A stretch of 64,000 nt of DNA from Breviolum minutum Mf 1.05b.01 (GCA_000507305.1 DF240852.1:62001-126000), one strand, 5' to 3'. Shown: positions 12,301-24,441, numbered from the stretch's first letter. Translations and numbers: made by a program. Notes: generated from the sequence alone by a model not told the origin.

Positions 12301-15300
12301 GTCTCTCCCAAAAAAAATGGGATGCGGGATGCCTACTGCTGCAAAGGGAAAACTGTCATAATAAACAACCACGTGCGGGTTGCAATTTAAGACTATTCGT
12401 CAAAAAGGGCTCACCGTGACAAATTAAACCACCACTCAATATAGACACAAGAGTATGGTTGTTACATTCAAATTTTGTTGCCAGTAGTAGTGTCACTTTC
12501 ACATTTGCCAATTATACATGCAAAAACGATTCATTCTCTAGCCGCTCTCAATTGCAGTGAGTGATTTTTCTCAGGGCATACCCAAATCTGCGACAATGGC
12601 ATAATGGGTGTCGTTCTGTAAGGTCACGTGAAACCCACCCAGATTCTTCCACTTTTGGATCCCAAACAGCCTGCCTCTTCTATGACTTGAACTACTGGCC
12701 ATAGAGTATCATCCAAATCAAAGGACACCACCGTAGCAGCGTTCCGCGGAATCCTGCTGCCAGGAGGCCCCCTACCTTGATGGGTTTTTCCAACCAATGT
12801 TTGCAAGGGTGATTCATAAAACCCGATTTGAACCCCCAAGCAATATCAGGGGTAAAATGATGGGATAATATAGATAACACAGTGGAATGCCACTGGTACC
12901 ATCAGATTTGTCTTGTCTTTGATTCAGGCTCACTTGAACCACACTAAGACAGCACATATAAAAGGTAGAACTGCTGAAGGGACAATGGCGAAGCGCCTCC
13001 ACACATTGCACATCAAAACTGTGCAAATTGTTTTGTATACATAGATGATCTTCTTTAACTGAGAAGTATCAAGACTCCATGTTATATATGTATATATTAT
13101 ACATCTATAGTATGTAATAATGCAACTATACTTAAACTTAAACCCATGAATTCTAGATACATCTATCAGGTGTTTTCAACCTTCCCAACCTCAATTGACT
13201 GTAAGACTTCAAAAAATCCATCTCCTTGAAGACGTCTTGGCTCTGGGCCCACAAAACAACCACACCTCCCGGCAGGGCAAAATGGAACTGTGAAGAGAGA
13301 GAGAGAGAGAGAGAGATCCTTGTTTTGCTTTCTTCATCGCTTTCCTTAAATCAGCTAGCAAATCGAATGGATAGAAATGGCTATCCAACTTTTTTCAAGT
13401 AGCTCACGTGAAGGTACTACACCATAGGTGTATTCTGTATTCATATGCAAAAGCTCCAAGGGGCTACCTACCACTCTAGAAATATAATGCATTGTCCAGG
13501 TCGTCATGTTAGTATGCATGTGAAATTTTCCTGGGTGTGGATGGTTTTGCGAGAGTGACTGTAATTCTTCAACCATCTCTTCGTTCAGTACACGTTCTTC
13601 GTATTTTGTTTGAAAATGCAACTACAAAAATAAAGCACTTTGCACTTTAGACCCAAAAATTTCATGAGTACCCGTAAATATCTCATAAACAAAGCACTAA
13701 CGAAACGATACAGTACTGCACTCTTCCCTCCCCTCAAAAAGAATAACTTGGATATATCCAAAAGAACAAATAAAACATGGTCACAATATATACAGGGAGA
13801 ACTGCATCATCCAAAAGCATATCTGCATCATCTTGCCCAATCCCTCTCCCCAATTCCAACGACATCTCCCCAAACAAATGTGATCTAAGAAAATCGGAAG
13901 CTTTTCACATTGAGAAGTGTGTCTTTTGAGGAGTCTCAGTATGTGGCCTAAAGAAAACTGCACAGTGGCCGAATTAAAATCATGAAAAAACCCAATCCCA
14001 TCATGGTCATGGATCCCCGAAGTGAGGCTTTAACATTGAGAAAGGGACTGGCGAATGACATTGCTGATAACTTGGAACACTAGACATCCTCAAACTTCAT
14101 ACTTTGATTTAATTTTTGTTGATTCTATTTTGATACGGATTTTTATCAACATTTCTTAGAGAACGGAAGTTTTTAGAGGGAAGATTTGGACATCAACTTG
14201 TCCCCAGGGACATCAGGTATCGCCTTCCCCAGTAGCACCGAGCAAATGCAGGCGCAACACAACAACCTACGACGAGCTAAGACCGCCATGGGAGCCGCCA
14301 TAAACACGTCTGGGATTTCCAGGATCTTCTTGGTGTCGCTGACAACTACTGGCATCCCTTGGGCCCTGCTTAAACAGCAGTCACTAGTGAAGGTTAATGT
14401 GGTTCCCTTCAAAATATGACATAGACATAGGCTGTTTATGTACCAATACCGAGATTTGCAAACCCCAAGCCATCCAACTTCCATTGACTCGGGCATGGTT
14501 TACAAAGAATACCTGCCGGGTTTTCTGTGCCAAAAACCAAGACAGCGAGGTAATACCTCGCTATACTGCACGCGTTGTAGTAGTGACCATGACAGATGTG
14601 ATCAAAAACACGATCAACATCAACTATAATATAAGTAATTATTAATCATATTGAGTGTCAAAAAGAGGCTACAGATATGTGCCATTAAAACGACCAAACC
14701 ATCGTAATGTTTGTCATTTCCTGTGTGATGGCAGCAAACGTGCCCTCATTTTGAGGCAGTCAACCCTTGTTGCCTCGTTGAAGTCAAGTTCTCGGGGCGT
14801 TCTTTGGTGATCAACTCATGAAAACGCGGCGCCGAAACGCTGAAGCCAGAAACAGCCAAAATGAAGCATGATGAACAAGCCGCCTTTTGATATATACATA
14901 CATATTCCACAAGAAACATATATATAATATGTAATATAATGATATATATAATAGATAATATCATAGAATCATATATAAATATCACTATATATGGATCATC
15001 ATGGATCCCAACATGAATTGCGAATCCAAAAAAAGTCCCATTTATATAGTGGGGTCGCTGGCATTGACAGGCTGTGAATAGATGTGAATAGAAACGGTCA
15101 TGCAATGTTGGGTAGCAATAGTAATGAGTAAACCATACCCTTCTTACCTTTTAATCATATACTTTGAGAATGCCAGGGGTCCCCCCCCCCAAAAAAAAAA
15201 AAAGGCAGCGTTTATCAGTGTTATATATTTTGTTGATGTAATCGATTCATAGTAAATCCATGTAAATCCATCATTTTTCACAGGAATCCAGGGTCATCTG

Positions 15301-15908
15301 CACAACCACCCAGAGGTTGCCGCATCGACTCCTCCCATCTTCAGGCCCAAGGCGGCTTTTTTTTCCCAAACCCCGTAGCCACGATGTAAACGAATTCGGC
15401 ACGAAATATGTCTGTAAGTTGGGTGGTTTCAATCAATCCATCTGAAAAATGCAACGGAAATCCAACTGACAAAATATCTGCGCCCATCATCAGGATGAAC
15501 ATTTATAACATATAAATCTAAGATGTGCTAATCATCAAAACCTGGGAGTGTGGCTCCCAGAAGCTCCCTATTTGTGACAGGATGAAGATTTTTGATCGTT
15601 CCTTTCCAAGTCAGGCACCAGAATTCGGATGTCTCGAAACCACCGAGACTTACCCGAGATCTCAGGTAAATTTTGATTAGATGCCTTCAACCCAAGAAGT
15701 CCAAAATCATTCAAAACAAATATCAAGGGAAGAAGAAAAATCCGTGATGAAAACCACACAGGTCATGATGGACTCCAAAATGGGAAAATCGCCAGATTTC
15801 TCCCAATGCACCATCCCGCCCCTATCGCATTTCACCCTTCTGGGTTCGGAGCGTGTTGTTATTCGGAACGGATCTGCTGCTGGAACAGCTGTCCAGCGGA
15901 TGAGCCAT
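6373..15908 (-). CDS. HAD-superfamily hydrolase (12-exon model, about 400 aa)
   Basis: Predicted haloacid-dehalogenase-like phosphatase or dehalogenase, probably acting on a small phosphorylated or halogenated metabolite; the substrate cannot be told. Exons: 15908-15836, 15338-15282, 14357-14224, 13621-13531, 12775-12675, 12158-12042, 10994-10901, 10451-10291, 9669-9556, 8733-8642, 7533-7471 and 6478-6373. All phases agree and the total, 1203 nt, is a whole number of codons. Motif I is SFDLDDTLWP (nucleophile D138), motif II is GAITNGMGNP (T290/N291), motif III is the Lys of RKPSPVIFEEAL (K322), and motif IV is HVGDDLATDV (351-356), followed by GLRTVHVDRP. The cap lies between motifs I and II (SYSELRCAAYAELL, ARNDAAAIHLYPDVLP). 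MAAPMAVLARRRLLCCAC at the third exon resembles a targeting signal and could be the true start (14301), which would leave about 338 aa. Five donors are GT, three GC and three GA. The HAD assignment is firm; the first two exons are tentative. Confidence 0.82.
6940..7034. mobile_element. Foldback element, family F5
   Basis: CTAGTAAACTAATATAGCAA and GCTATGTTAGTTCATTAGAG ends; the interior has ATACATCTTCAAATGGTGGA. Confidence 0.85.
7351..7469. mobile_element. Foldback element, family F2, abutting a HAD splice donor
   Basis: ATACCCCCGAAGATTAAGAT start and TTCATCTTCCGGGGTGT end. The right end touches the GA donor of HAD exon 7533-7471. Confidence 0.9.
7584..7687. mobile_element. Foldback element, family F1
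   Basis: Perfect CTAGTTGGTGGTT / TTTGAAACCACCACCTAG ends. It lies between the last two large HAD exons, in the intron right of exon 7533-7471. Confidence 0.9.
8464..8579. mobile_element. Foldback element, family F2
   Basis: TACACCCCCAAAGATTAACA and TTAATCTTCCGGGGTGTA ends, in a HAD intron. Confidence 0.9.
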
Positions 15909-17205
15909 GGTTGAACAAAATACATGCACTTGCTGGATCTTTTTTGTAGGTTACACCTGGCAAGATTAACATGGAACCTGAGAATACACCCCTGGAAAAG
16001 GAGAAACATCTTCCAAACCATCATTTTCAGGTTCTATGTCAATCTTGGGGGATGTATGTTTGGTCTTGAATCTTGACATAACTATATATATATAATACAT
16101 GAATCAGAGTTGACATCACCAGAAATCAGCCAACCTCTGTCGTCATGTTTTGTAGCTCATGATGGCTCATGTCTTCACTGTCTTCCAGCTTGATTTGAAT
16201 TACTGACTTTGAATTAAACCATGTTGCGCTCACAAGGTCGCAACTAATCTACGGCGCCGTCTTTTGACACCGAAAAGTGCCCAAAAGGAATCACACCCCT
16301 CCAAGCTCATGAGACATGAACTCATCTCATCTCTTGACTTTTGAATCCAGGAATGAATCAGGTGATTCGACGCCGTGACATCCGTGCTGATCCCAAATAA
16401 CCTGAGTTAAACAACGGCCCGAAGGATCGCATGGACCGCTTGGGGCTGGCCTCACGTCCGATGGGTCCTCCGGTGGTCGGCCCTGGTGGGGGGCACCCCG
16501 GCGCCGCCGTCGTTCCGTACGGAGCCACGCGGGGATGGAAGAAGTGTCCAACGGAGGCCTCTTGTGAGTTTCGAGGTCCAGGGCCCAAAGCCTCAAAGGC
16601 TAGGCTTGTTGCAAACGCGCCAAACCGGATTTTTCAATTCCCACCGGTCGGTGAAGATTTTTAGATGATTTTTGGAGAATTTTTTTGCAAGCGCTTGAAT
16701 GTCATGAGGCATATTTATCATTTTGGTAGTAAAACCATGGAAAAAGTCCACCACCATTTCGCGGGGCAAACAACTAGCTTTTTGTTCACTGCTCAGGTGG
16801 CAACAAGTCCAAGAAAAAGGAGAGGTTTCTAAACAAAAACTGTAAATTGGAATCCTGGTCCAACAAAAAATTGTCAAACATGGGCCTGGAAGAAACAAAC
16901 GCTTAGTTTTCTGCACACATGTACATCCAAAAGTTAGATTCTGCTAGCATCTTCTTTCACTACTGCATGTTGGGGTCCAACAAATGTCAACACTTTCTTG
17001 TAATCTACTTGCAGTATCCTTTAGACGTGGTTCTTGAAACGGGCAGTGGCTGCACACAATTGTTTCGGGATTTTGTGATGATTTCTGATGGAACCCACCA
17101 AAAAAACATGGCGCCTTGTAGATGCTTATGTTTTTGTTGAAGGGGGTACTTTCAGATTCCATGGTTCCTTGGGAATTTCACCTTGATGATCCTTGACTCG
17201 CTTCG
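15909..17205. other. Intergenic space between the HEI10-like and HAD genes
   Basis: It should carry the promoter and 5' leader of the HAD gene and the 3' end of the HEI10-like gene. No TATA-like or spliced-leader signal is recognised. A family F2 foldback lies at 15952-16055. A GC-rich island at about 16420-16610 is open in three frames on both strands and could be an unassigned exon; I could not choose a frame. Confidence 0.45.
15952..16055. mobile_element. Foldback element, family F2
   Basis: TACACCTGGCAAGATTAACA and GTCAATCTTGGGGGATGTA ends. Confidence 0.85.
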
Positions 17206-20200
17206 TCAAGGCACGCCGAAACGTCGAGCACCTTCGAAGTTGCAGAAGGATGCGGACACACCGCCGGTCACGCCGCCGTTCCCCGCAGCGTTTAGCGGAC
17301 TGGAAATAGGAAGGCTGGGATGTCCTTGTTGCAAGCCACCTGATGGGCATAAGGTCCTGGAAATGGTCCGAAAATTTGGCATAGAATTTGGTTGCGAGGT
17401 GTGTTTTCTGGTCAGAAAGTACCTATAATTATAGAAACCAAAAAACCACGGCAACTCAGTACCCTGTGTACCACATCCGGGAGGGCTGTTTGGTCAACAC
17501 ATCATCTTCCAAAGCATCTGCCTGCGCGGTGAAGTACACCCTCAACCTGACCCACTTGCCGTTGCACTTGCTGATAACGTGCTTCAGCATCAGCACCTGA
17601 ATTTGCTACGAAGGTTCTCAACTTTTCTGTGTTATACCATGGCTTGCCCTGCCGGGAAATATATTTGTAACATAACCATATTATATAACTATGTCGCAAT
17701 ATGTAAATAATGTAACAGCAACTTCTTTACTGCATTTTATTGCACTCTAATTGCACACTATATTGAGTACAGTACTAAGTTGGTTCATAGGCTCTGCAAC
17801 GAAAATGCAGCATTCGAGTGTTGTTCATTCAGAGAAGGCTTGTCCATATCTAACGTCGGAAAACCAGCATTTTTTCTCCAACACTTGGATATATCCAAAG
17901 TATGAAACCATTACAGTAAATTCTTGGATGTGTTAGGTAGTCTTGAGGAGGATGGTAGAAGGTAGTGGTAGGGTGATAGTGGTAGACCCATAGTTCTTGA
18001 GGCAAACATGTCTGGCAATTGGACTGCTCTGGAGCTGGTGGCGACTTGGAGATTGACTACCACCAGCTACCAGCTCGTTGGGATTATATAGCCACTAGTA
18101 ATCACATCCTGTGAATTTGCGGATTCGATATCCCCCCCATCTTTCACCAGGCCTCTTACCTCTTACTCACATAAAGGTCACTCACACCCCCACTCTCTGA
18201 TAGTTAAAGCCAATGTTGGACGAATGGAACTTTGAACAAATTTTGCTTTATAGGTGAGCCAGCGCTTTTCAAAAAACAAGGCAAGTAACGGCATGGTTCC
18301 AAAAAAGGAACGAAGAAGCTGGGTCTAACCCTGTAAAAAATGCTAATTTTGGAAAACGATCCAGCTTCCTTTGTAACAAGGAATCTTTCATGGGCGAATT
18401 AGTGCAAATTGTCCATTTGTGCATCATTCCCGCAAGCGTTGGTAATTTTCTGGTACTCCAACATAGGAGTAGCTGGCCCGACAAGGCCACGACGTCTAGG
18501 CTTTTTGCATTTACAAATTTCAATAGTTTCCAGCCCGCCTGCTGCATTTGATTACCCAAAATAAAACAGTACCCACCCCGAAAACTCACATGACAATGGA
18601 AAATCCACCATTTGAGCCGATATATTGTCTATTGAAAATAAAGATTTTCCAAATGTAATTGTAGTTTTTCAGGGGTGTAAAAAAACTTGGTAATTTACAA
18701 GGACCCGAAAAAAACATTTAAAAAACCCACTGAAATCCACCCATCCACCTTGGGGTGTCAAAAAACTCAGCCAAGTTCACAATCCCTCTGCAATGCTTGG
18801 ATCTGCAACTGCACATTGCTGCGCTCCGCCTCCACATTATCCAACTTCTTCTGCAAGGCCAGCTGCTCATCATCCATCTCTTGACCTGATAGGGTGCTTA
18901 TGAAAACCATTTGTTTCCGTTACCACCTGGAAGTTTAACATAGCCCCTGAAAATGGATGGTTGGAAGATGAGTTTCCTTTTGGGATTCCCTATTTTCAGG
19001 GGCTATGTTAAACTTCGGGGGGGTAATAAGGCCCTATTAAACCCTGATTTCTGGGGGGGTAGGAGGTAGGTTCTTTCAACACACCGAACTGGAACACACC
19101 CCTCTCGGTTAACCTTTACCAAAAGGCTATACACGTAAGGGTTTTTTTTCATAATTGGCGAACGGGGGATTGACCGGGGTGTGCTCTAGGGGCGTGTTGT
19201 AACTTTTTTGGACTTTCTCAATCCAAAAGCATACAAAAGTCGTTGGTGGCAACCTATGTTCATCCTATGCAACTGCCACACGGATGTATCTCATATTAAG
19301 GGTCGAAGTTGGATATCTAAGAGTTGATGATACCAATGGAAATCCACACACTAGAAACCCCATAGTTTTGGAATGTTTTGGATGTCTTATCCTGAAACGA
19401 GGCACCTTTTTATTGCTGGTTTTTGGGGGTGGGTTTTCAAAGAGATTTCAGACCCTGGGATGTTTGACAAGTCCAAAAACGCCATCCGGAAGCCTTAAAG
19501 TTGACTTAACTATACTAGCATGTGCGTAGAACATCTGGGGTACCTCCATATCAAATACTTCAAAAACAGCTTCCCCGGTTTGGAACACATCCTATCAGTC
19601 ATCCGAACGCTGGACTAAGGTGTTCCCACCATCTAAGACATGGTGGAATTTCCTTCAGCTTGTGGGCTTCGAACAACTTTCATGATTGCAAATGGGAAGG
19701 CACATCACCTTTTACACACTTCAGTGCCTAAAAAATTCCTGATCCCAAAACGTATAGATATCATCGGCAACCAGTAAAGCTTGGCAGTTTCTGACACAAT
19801 GTTCCGTGACTTCTTTGCTCATCATATTTCATCTACTAGTATTATCCGGTGCGGTGATTTGGCCCCTGCGATTGGACCACCCAGCAGGCAAACCCCGAAA
19901 ATGGAAGTTTGGAAAATGATGTTTCCTTTTCAATGGTGTGGGTGATTTTCAAAGTTCCGTTTGTTTAACACCTTCAAGGGGGTTAAACAAGCCCTGAGTA
20001 GGCCAAGTTATAGTCCCCACACCTTTCACCAAGCCACATTTCAGTTCATAGTTTTGAATCTGCTCTTCAGCATTGGTGGTCATCTCTGCTGTTCGTTTCT
20101 CCATTTGCATACAACGCTTTCTACGTTGAGCGCATTCCAAAGCTTTCTGTCTTACCTGAACAAAAAGGTGGACCCACAAGAAGGGTCTCTACGTTTCCCT

Positions 20201-20477
20201 TTGGGAAATGCATGGTGGGTTCTGTATTAGGTGATGGCTTTTCGGGACTTCTTGTGTAAACAAAATCTGCTTGTGCAAACAATAACATCTAATGTTACAT
20301 TGAAAACTTTCACTTTGTTCGGCACCTCGGCCACTCCGATCCCTCAAAACACCTGGAAGCCCAGGGTGCACTGGATCACTGTTGACTCCAAGAAACAAAC
20401 TGTGGGTTGAAAATTCTGTACGTGATGGTGATAAAACTGAATGCTTCTATTTGAAGAACTGGGAAATATGTTGCATG

Positions 20478-20531
<54 letters not shown>

Positions 20532-23096
20532 GGACGACGATGACGATGACGATGACGATGAGGAGGAGGATGATGATGATGCATCTTGGCTAACCTCTCC
20601 GATGCCAAAGGCAAACACGCCACTTTCGATTCTAGTAGGCCAAAATTCAAAATAGTTCCACAACTGCTAAAGCCATTTGGCGGCCTATATTGTACGTATA
20701 TGAAGCTATGTGAGCTTATGGCATTTCAAAAGGTTGGTTACAAAAGGTGTGAAACTGAATTCCCAAGGCTGGCCCCATTGAAAATTGGAGATTATTCTGA
20801 GGACTCCCAAACCTCCTAGGCTGGTCCAAAAATTCCGCCGTAACGCGGCTGGAATCTAGGAAACCGGGGTAAGAGACCATCCGAAAATGTATTCAAATAT
20901 ATTCGCCCAACCTTCATGATCAACAATTTGTTTTCATTTTTGAACTTTGGATGGTGTTCGAGCAATTTCTGCAGAGTTTATTCAACTGACCATTGCATGT
21001 TCTGCAAAGAAATCTAGGTTGATATCTTGAACTAATTACCTAGTGATTGGCTGCTGATCCAATTGGGCTCCAAGTTCTTCTTGAAAATTTCCGATTCACC
21101 ATCTGTGATGTATACAGTATTAGTTGGTGGTTGAGCCAACCCATCCCACGCCGTTGAGGCACCCAGAATTCAATGTTCCTGGACGCGGAATCCATGATCT
21201 CCGAGGGCATCAAACCTGAAAACTGAGGCCCAATCTTGGATGCATCTTGAGTGTTTCCAAAAATAGGGGTACCCCAAAATGGATGGTGAAAATAGTGGAA
21301 AACCCCATGGAAAACTGGATGATTTGGGGAGGAAAACCCACTATTTTCGGAAACATCCAATCTAAGAAGCTGGGTAAGTCATCTTTCCAACTCAGCCTGC
21401 ATCTTAGTTTCACTGCTTGTGATTTTTTGTAACATCCATCTGTAGATTTAGAATGTCCTGCAATTTGTTGTTGAGACTTATTTTAGCATGCATGTTTTAT
21501 TTTGGGGGGGGAGGGTATCATCTTCTTTTTGAAATGAGCTGTCCCGGCCACCTGGTAAGAGGCCTTTCCGTGTTTGAGCACGTCCTTCTCTTGATAGGTT
21601 AGCACGGATGATCTTGGCTCCATAACCACAAATGGGACAAGCATCACTGCTACCAAAGGCCAATTTCGCATGATCATCACAAAGGACATGTTGGCAACTT
21701 GTGATCCAACACGTGGCATCAGTAGGATTCTTGCAATCTTGACCATCCTGAATCTGTGGATTTCAGCGATTCCAGAAAGTTTAAAGGTTCATTGTTTGTG
21801 TTTCAAAAAACACCCCTCTAGTTGGAAAAAAAATATATACACCCCTGAAAACGAACATGTCCCCCTAAAAAGGAGCCATTTCAAACGGGAAGTAGTCTTC
21901 CAACCATCCGTTTTCAGGTGCTATGTTAGTTTTGGGGAGTGTAGGTGTAGTCATCTTTTTCAAAAATATGGCTAAAAGCCACGAAAGATATACCGTAGCT
22001 TATTTTTCATCTGTCAAAACTCCATGAAATTATCTGCCCGTAGAATCCTTGTCCCTGATTTGTGTTTTACTTACAGTCAATCTCCTTGGACTTTTCTGGT
22101 GGTTCTTGGACGCTGGAGCTCAGGAGAGACGTTTATGTAGCTCAAAAAATATGGGTCCCGCAGATCTAGCATCGCAAGCATTGTATCGTAAATTGGTGGT
22201 TTGGGATTATAAATAACTATATATATTATGTATATATATATGCAGGCTATAGGGGTGCCCCTAACCAACAATCCCTTTTCATAAGGAAATTCCTTTCAAA
22301 AATCCAAATCAGCGGGCCCCAAACCATTAGCTGTAAATGGTTGCCGCAGAAAAAAAAAAAGGCTCCAACTTCAGATTGAAATCACTAGAAAAAAAACAGT
22401 ACTTGTACCCAAGGAACGTAACTAACATACGTACCACCTCAGGAAAAGGAAAATCAGCTTCAGTGAGTGACTTAGGAAGGGATATGGTTGTTCCCGGAAG
22501 GGGATATATACGTATATATATGTATACATATATACATCATATATATATATAAATTCCAAATGGATCTACAAGTCTCGCAATGGAATCTGAATTGCATGCA
22601 AAATACTTGCCAATTGAAAAACAGATCAATCACACCATACAAGGCCAGGAAAGGGAAAAAAAACACACACCAGAAAACTAACATGGCAATGGAAAATCCT
22701 CCATTTGAGTCGATGTATTTCCTATGGGGATTTTCCAGTTAGTCATTCGCTTTGTTTGGTCAGGGGTTGTAACATCGGGGTCCCCCAACCCTACACCCCC
22801 AACACAGATCCACCTGACAAGTTTTTCACAACATGTGTTGTCTCCCATGTTTGGTGCAACAGTTTGTAGTCAAACCCACCCCATTTTTCAAACAAAAATA
22901 TATAGACCTATGTCAGGTAATCTTCTGACAATTTTCGGAAGTGCAAAAACCAAATGATCAAAAGTTCAAAAACTGATACTATTTGAACATCACCTATCTG
23001 TTCAGGGCGCCCTCAATAAACATCACCTATACAAATTTGGTTTTATGGCCAAGCATCTTTACAAGTCCAATTGCATCTCAACACACCAAACTCCAT
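17206..23096 (-). CDS. HEI10: HEI10/CCNB1IP1-like RING E3 ligase of meiotic recombination
   Basis: Seven exons: 23096-23058, 21747-21552, 21215-21163, 20155-20023, 18885-18781, 17596-17540 and 17339-17206 (stop). Phases agree throughout and give about 238 aa. The N-terminal RING has MEFGVLRCNWTC (C8, C12), then CWITSCQHVLCDDH (C26, C31, H33, C36, H39) and SSDACPICG (C50, C53). GLMPSEIMDSASRNIEFW (79-96) follows; this is the block after the RING in HEI10-family proteins (GL-P-x-I-x-x-x-SR-x-x-x-FW). A long coiled coil comes next (VRQKALECAQRRKRCMQMEK, QEMDDEQLALQKKLDNVEAE, ARYQQVQRQVGQ), then a short Gly/Ser-rich tail. HEI10/Zip3/RNF212 proteins are SUMO or ubiquitin ligases that mark crossover sites on the synaptonemal complex. 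Most family members are about 280-300 aa. An ATG 15 nt upstream of 23096 is an alternative start. One donor is GA, the others GT. Confidence 0.78.
18570..18678. mobile_element. Foldback element, family F5/F2 type
   Basis: ACCCCGAAAACTCACATGAC with ATGGAAAATCCACCATTTGA and AATTGTAGTTTTTCAGGGGT. Confidence 0.75.
18920..19025. mobile_element. Foldback element, family F2
   Basis: TTACCACCTGGAAGTTTAAC and GTTAAACTTCGGGGGGGTAA ends; starts 35 bp right of HEI10-like exon 18885-18781. Confidence 0.85.
20479..20581 (+). repeat. (GAT/GAC)n trinucleotide array
   Basis: About 100 bp of GAT with a GAC/GAG-rich interruption in the middle, inside a long intron of the HEI10-like gene. It creates poly-Ser and poly-His open frames on the minus strand that are not genes. 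Confidence 0.9.
21248..21356. mobile_element. Foldback element, family F6
   Basis: GAGTGTTTCCAAAAATAGGG and CTATTTTCGGAAACATCC ends, in a HEI10-like intron. Confidence 0.88.
21836..21946. mobile_element. Foldback element, family F2
   Basis: TACACCCCTGAAAACGAACA and TGTTAGTTTTGGGGAGTGTA ends. Confidence 0.85.
22410..22503. mobile_element. Foldback element, family F4 (diverged)
   Basis: AGGAACGTAACTAACATACG and GGGATATGGTTGTTCCCGGA ends, with AGGAAAAGGAAAATCAGC inside. Confidence 0.7.
22668..22757. mobile_element. Foldback element, family F5
   Basis: CACCAGAAAACTAACATGGC and GGATTTTCCAGTTAGTC ends. Confidence 0.75.
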
Positions 23097-23656
23097 GGCA
23101 CTCCGCATCCGTTTGCTCAACGTTTCGATGTGATGCTGTGAAAGGTGCTGCAGAAACCGTGGTACCAAGTATTTATGATACACAATATGTGTAAGACCAA
23201 ATATGATACAAACCATTGGCAAAACCATCATTAAAGTTAAAGCCTTTAAGTCGATTTTGTCTTGTTAGAGGGGGATACACAATATAGTCAAAACCATCAG
23301 GAAAAAGCCTTTAAGTCGATTTTTTCTTGTTAGAGGGGTCCTTTTTGAGCGTAAGATGTCTTTGGGGATGTGTTCAACACTTTCCACGTTTAGAACTTCC
23401 AAAACTCAAAGGTTTAACGTTAAAGCGGACAAACGTTTCTGAGATTGGATTGCTTTAATCAACTGTGAACTACCAACTGGCTCAGCAATTTTCAATGGAA
23501 TTGTTTCAAGGGATCTTTGGATGTGTTTGGGTTTGGGTAGCGATCAAATGTTCCTAAATTGAATATGAATGGTTTTTCGGTCATCCACTTCCTGGTACGA
23601 ATATATACAGTAGATGTTTCAGTGCTACAAGGCCGGTCCAAAGGATCATCTCTCAC

Positions 23657-23758
23657 TTTTTTGGCTATCCATTCGGACCATATTGGATTCTCTTTTGGGT
23701 GTGTCGCCTCCGTGAAAAAAAAACACCCGGTGATGACGGTTCCAAAAACCACCAGCTG
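23657..23758 (-). CDS. Candidate exon, hydrophobic segment
   Basis: 34 codons open between AG at 23759 and GTGAGAG at 23656. The peptide has a hydrophobic stretch (QLVVFGTVITGCFFF) followed by ATHPKENPIWSEWIAKK. No family is recognised. The plus strand is also open here for about 90 codons, so strand is not certain; minus is preferred because of the strong donor and the strand of the neighbouring genes. It could be an upstream exon of the HEI10-like gene or a small separate gene. Confidence 0.35.
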
Positions 23759-23964
23759 CTCTCTTACAACAGTGATAAGTGGCTTGTTCCTCGTCTTTTC
23801 CAACTTATTTACCCCAGAAATAGGTCTGAGTCTGCAAGCGGAAAGTCAGTTTGTTGGTCATCCCCTACATCCTTAAATCCTCAAAAGGTTCAAGGAACCC
23901 CTAGGCCAAGAAAACCTGCACCCAAAAAACTACGATCCAATGGGTTCAATCTTGTCCAACTCTT

Positions 23965-24095
23965 CTAGTTGGTGGCTGAAAAACCAATTCCCGAAAATAT
24001 ACTCGTCAAATTGGATCATGAAACCCCAAGTAAGTACTAGTAGGGGTGCAAATTCCGAAAAAATCTTGGAGTTGCCACCACCATCCACCACCTAG
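23965..24095. mobile_element. Foldback element, family F1
   Basis: Longer copy (131 bp) with CTAGTTGGTGG and CCACCACCTAG ends; the interior is partly diverged. Confidence 0.85.
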
Positions 24096-24234
24096 TTATG
24101 TATGTTGTAATTCCCCCCAATTTGTTGATGATTGAAGTCCTCAATAAACCTGGCAGTGTAGTGTTTATTTGGCAGTTGTGTGTCCTAGTGTTGCTGGAAT
24201 TTTCCTCCAATTTAACTCTGAGCTGAAGACCCAC

Positions 24235-24290
24235 AAGCTCGGTCAATTTGTTCCACAGCTTGATTCTTCAAGGAAGTGGCTGCTTGATGC
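24235..24290 (-). CDS. Candidate helical exon
   Basis: 56 bp between AAGCCAG and GTGGGTC, reading HQAATSLKNQAVEQIDRA. It is short and helix-like, with valid splice signals, but is not phased to a neighbour. No function can be given. Confidence 0.3.
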
Positions 24291-24327
24291 CTGGCTTTCA
24301 CGTGGTCGGTTGGGCACCTTGCCCTCC

Positions 24328-24441
24328 CAAAGTTTAAACATGGTTCACCTGAAAATGGCAGCCTTTTGAATAGGAGATTCCTTTTAGGAACCCAGGATTT
24401 TTTCAGGTTCCATGGAAACATGTTCCGGGGTGTAGGTCTGT
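24328..24441. mobile_element. Foldback element, family F2
   Basis: CTCCCAAAGTTTAAACATGG and CCATGGAAACATGTTCCGGG ends. Confidence 0.8.

Noticed and set aside
18340..18480. Minus-strand reading PMLEYQKITNACGNDAQMDN in a HEI10-like intron
   Set aside because: Skipping it gives perfect phase and better coiled-coil continuity between 18781 and 17596.
21430..21470. Coil-like reading NNKLQDILNLQMDVTKNH between the RING exon and the FW exon of the HEI10-like gene
   Set aside because: The flanking exons join in phase without it, and HEI10-family proteins have no coiled coil at that point.
23559..23968. Plus-strand frames of about 90-105 codons
   Set aside because: No splice borders and no recognised family; the minus strand is open too, so this may be composition alone.
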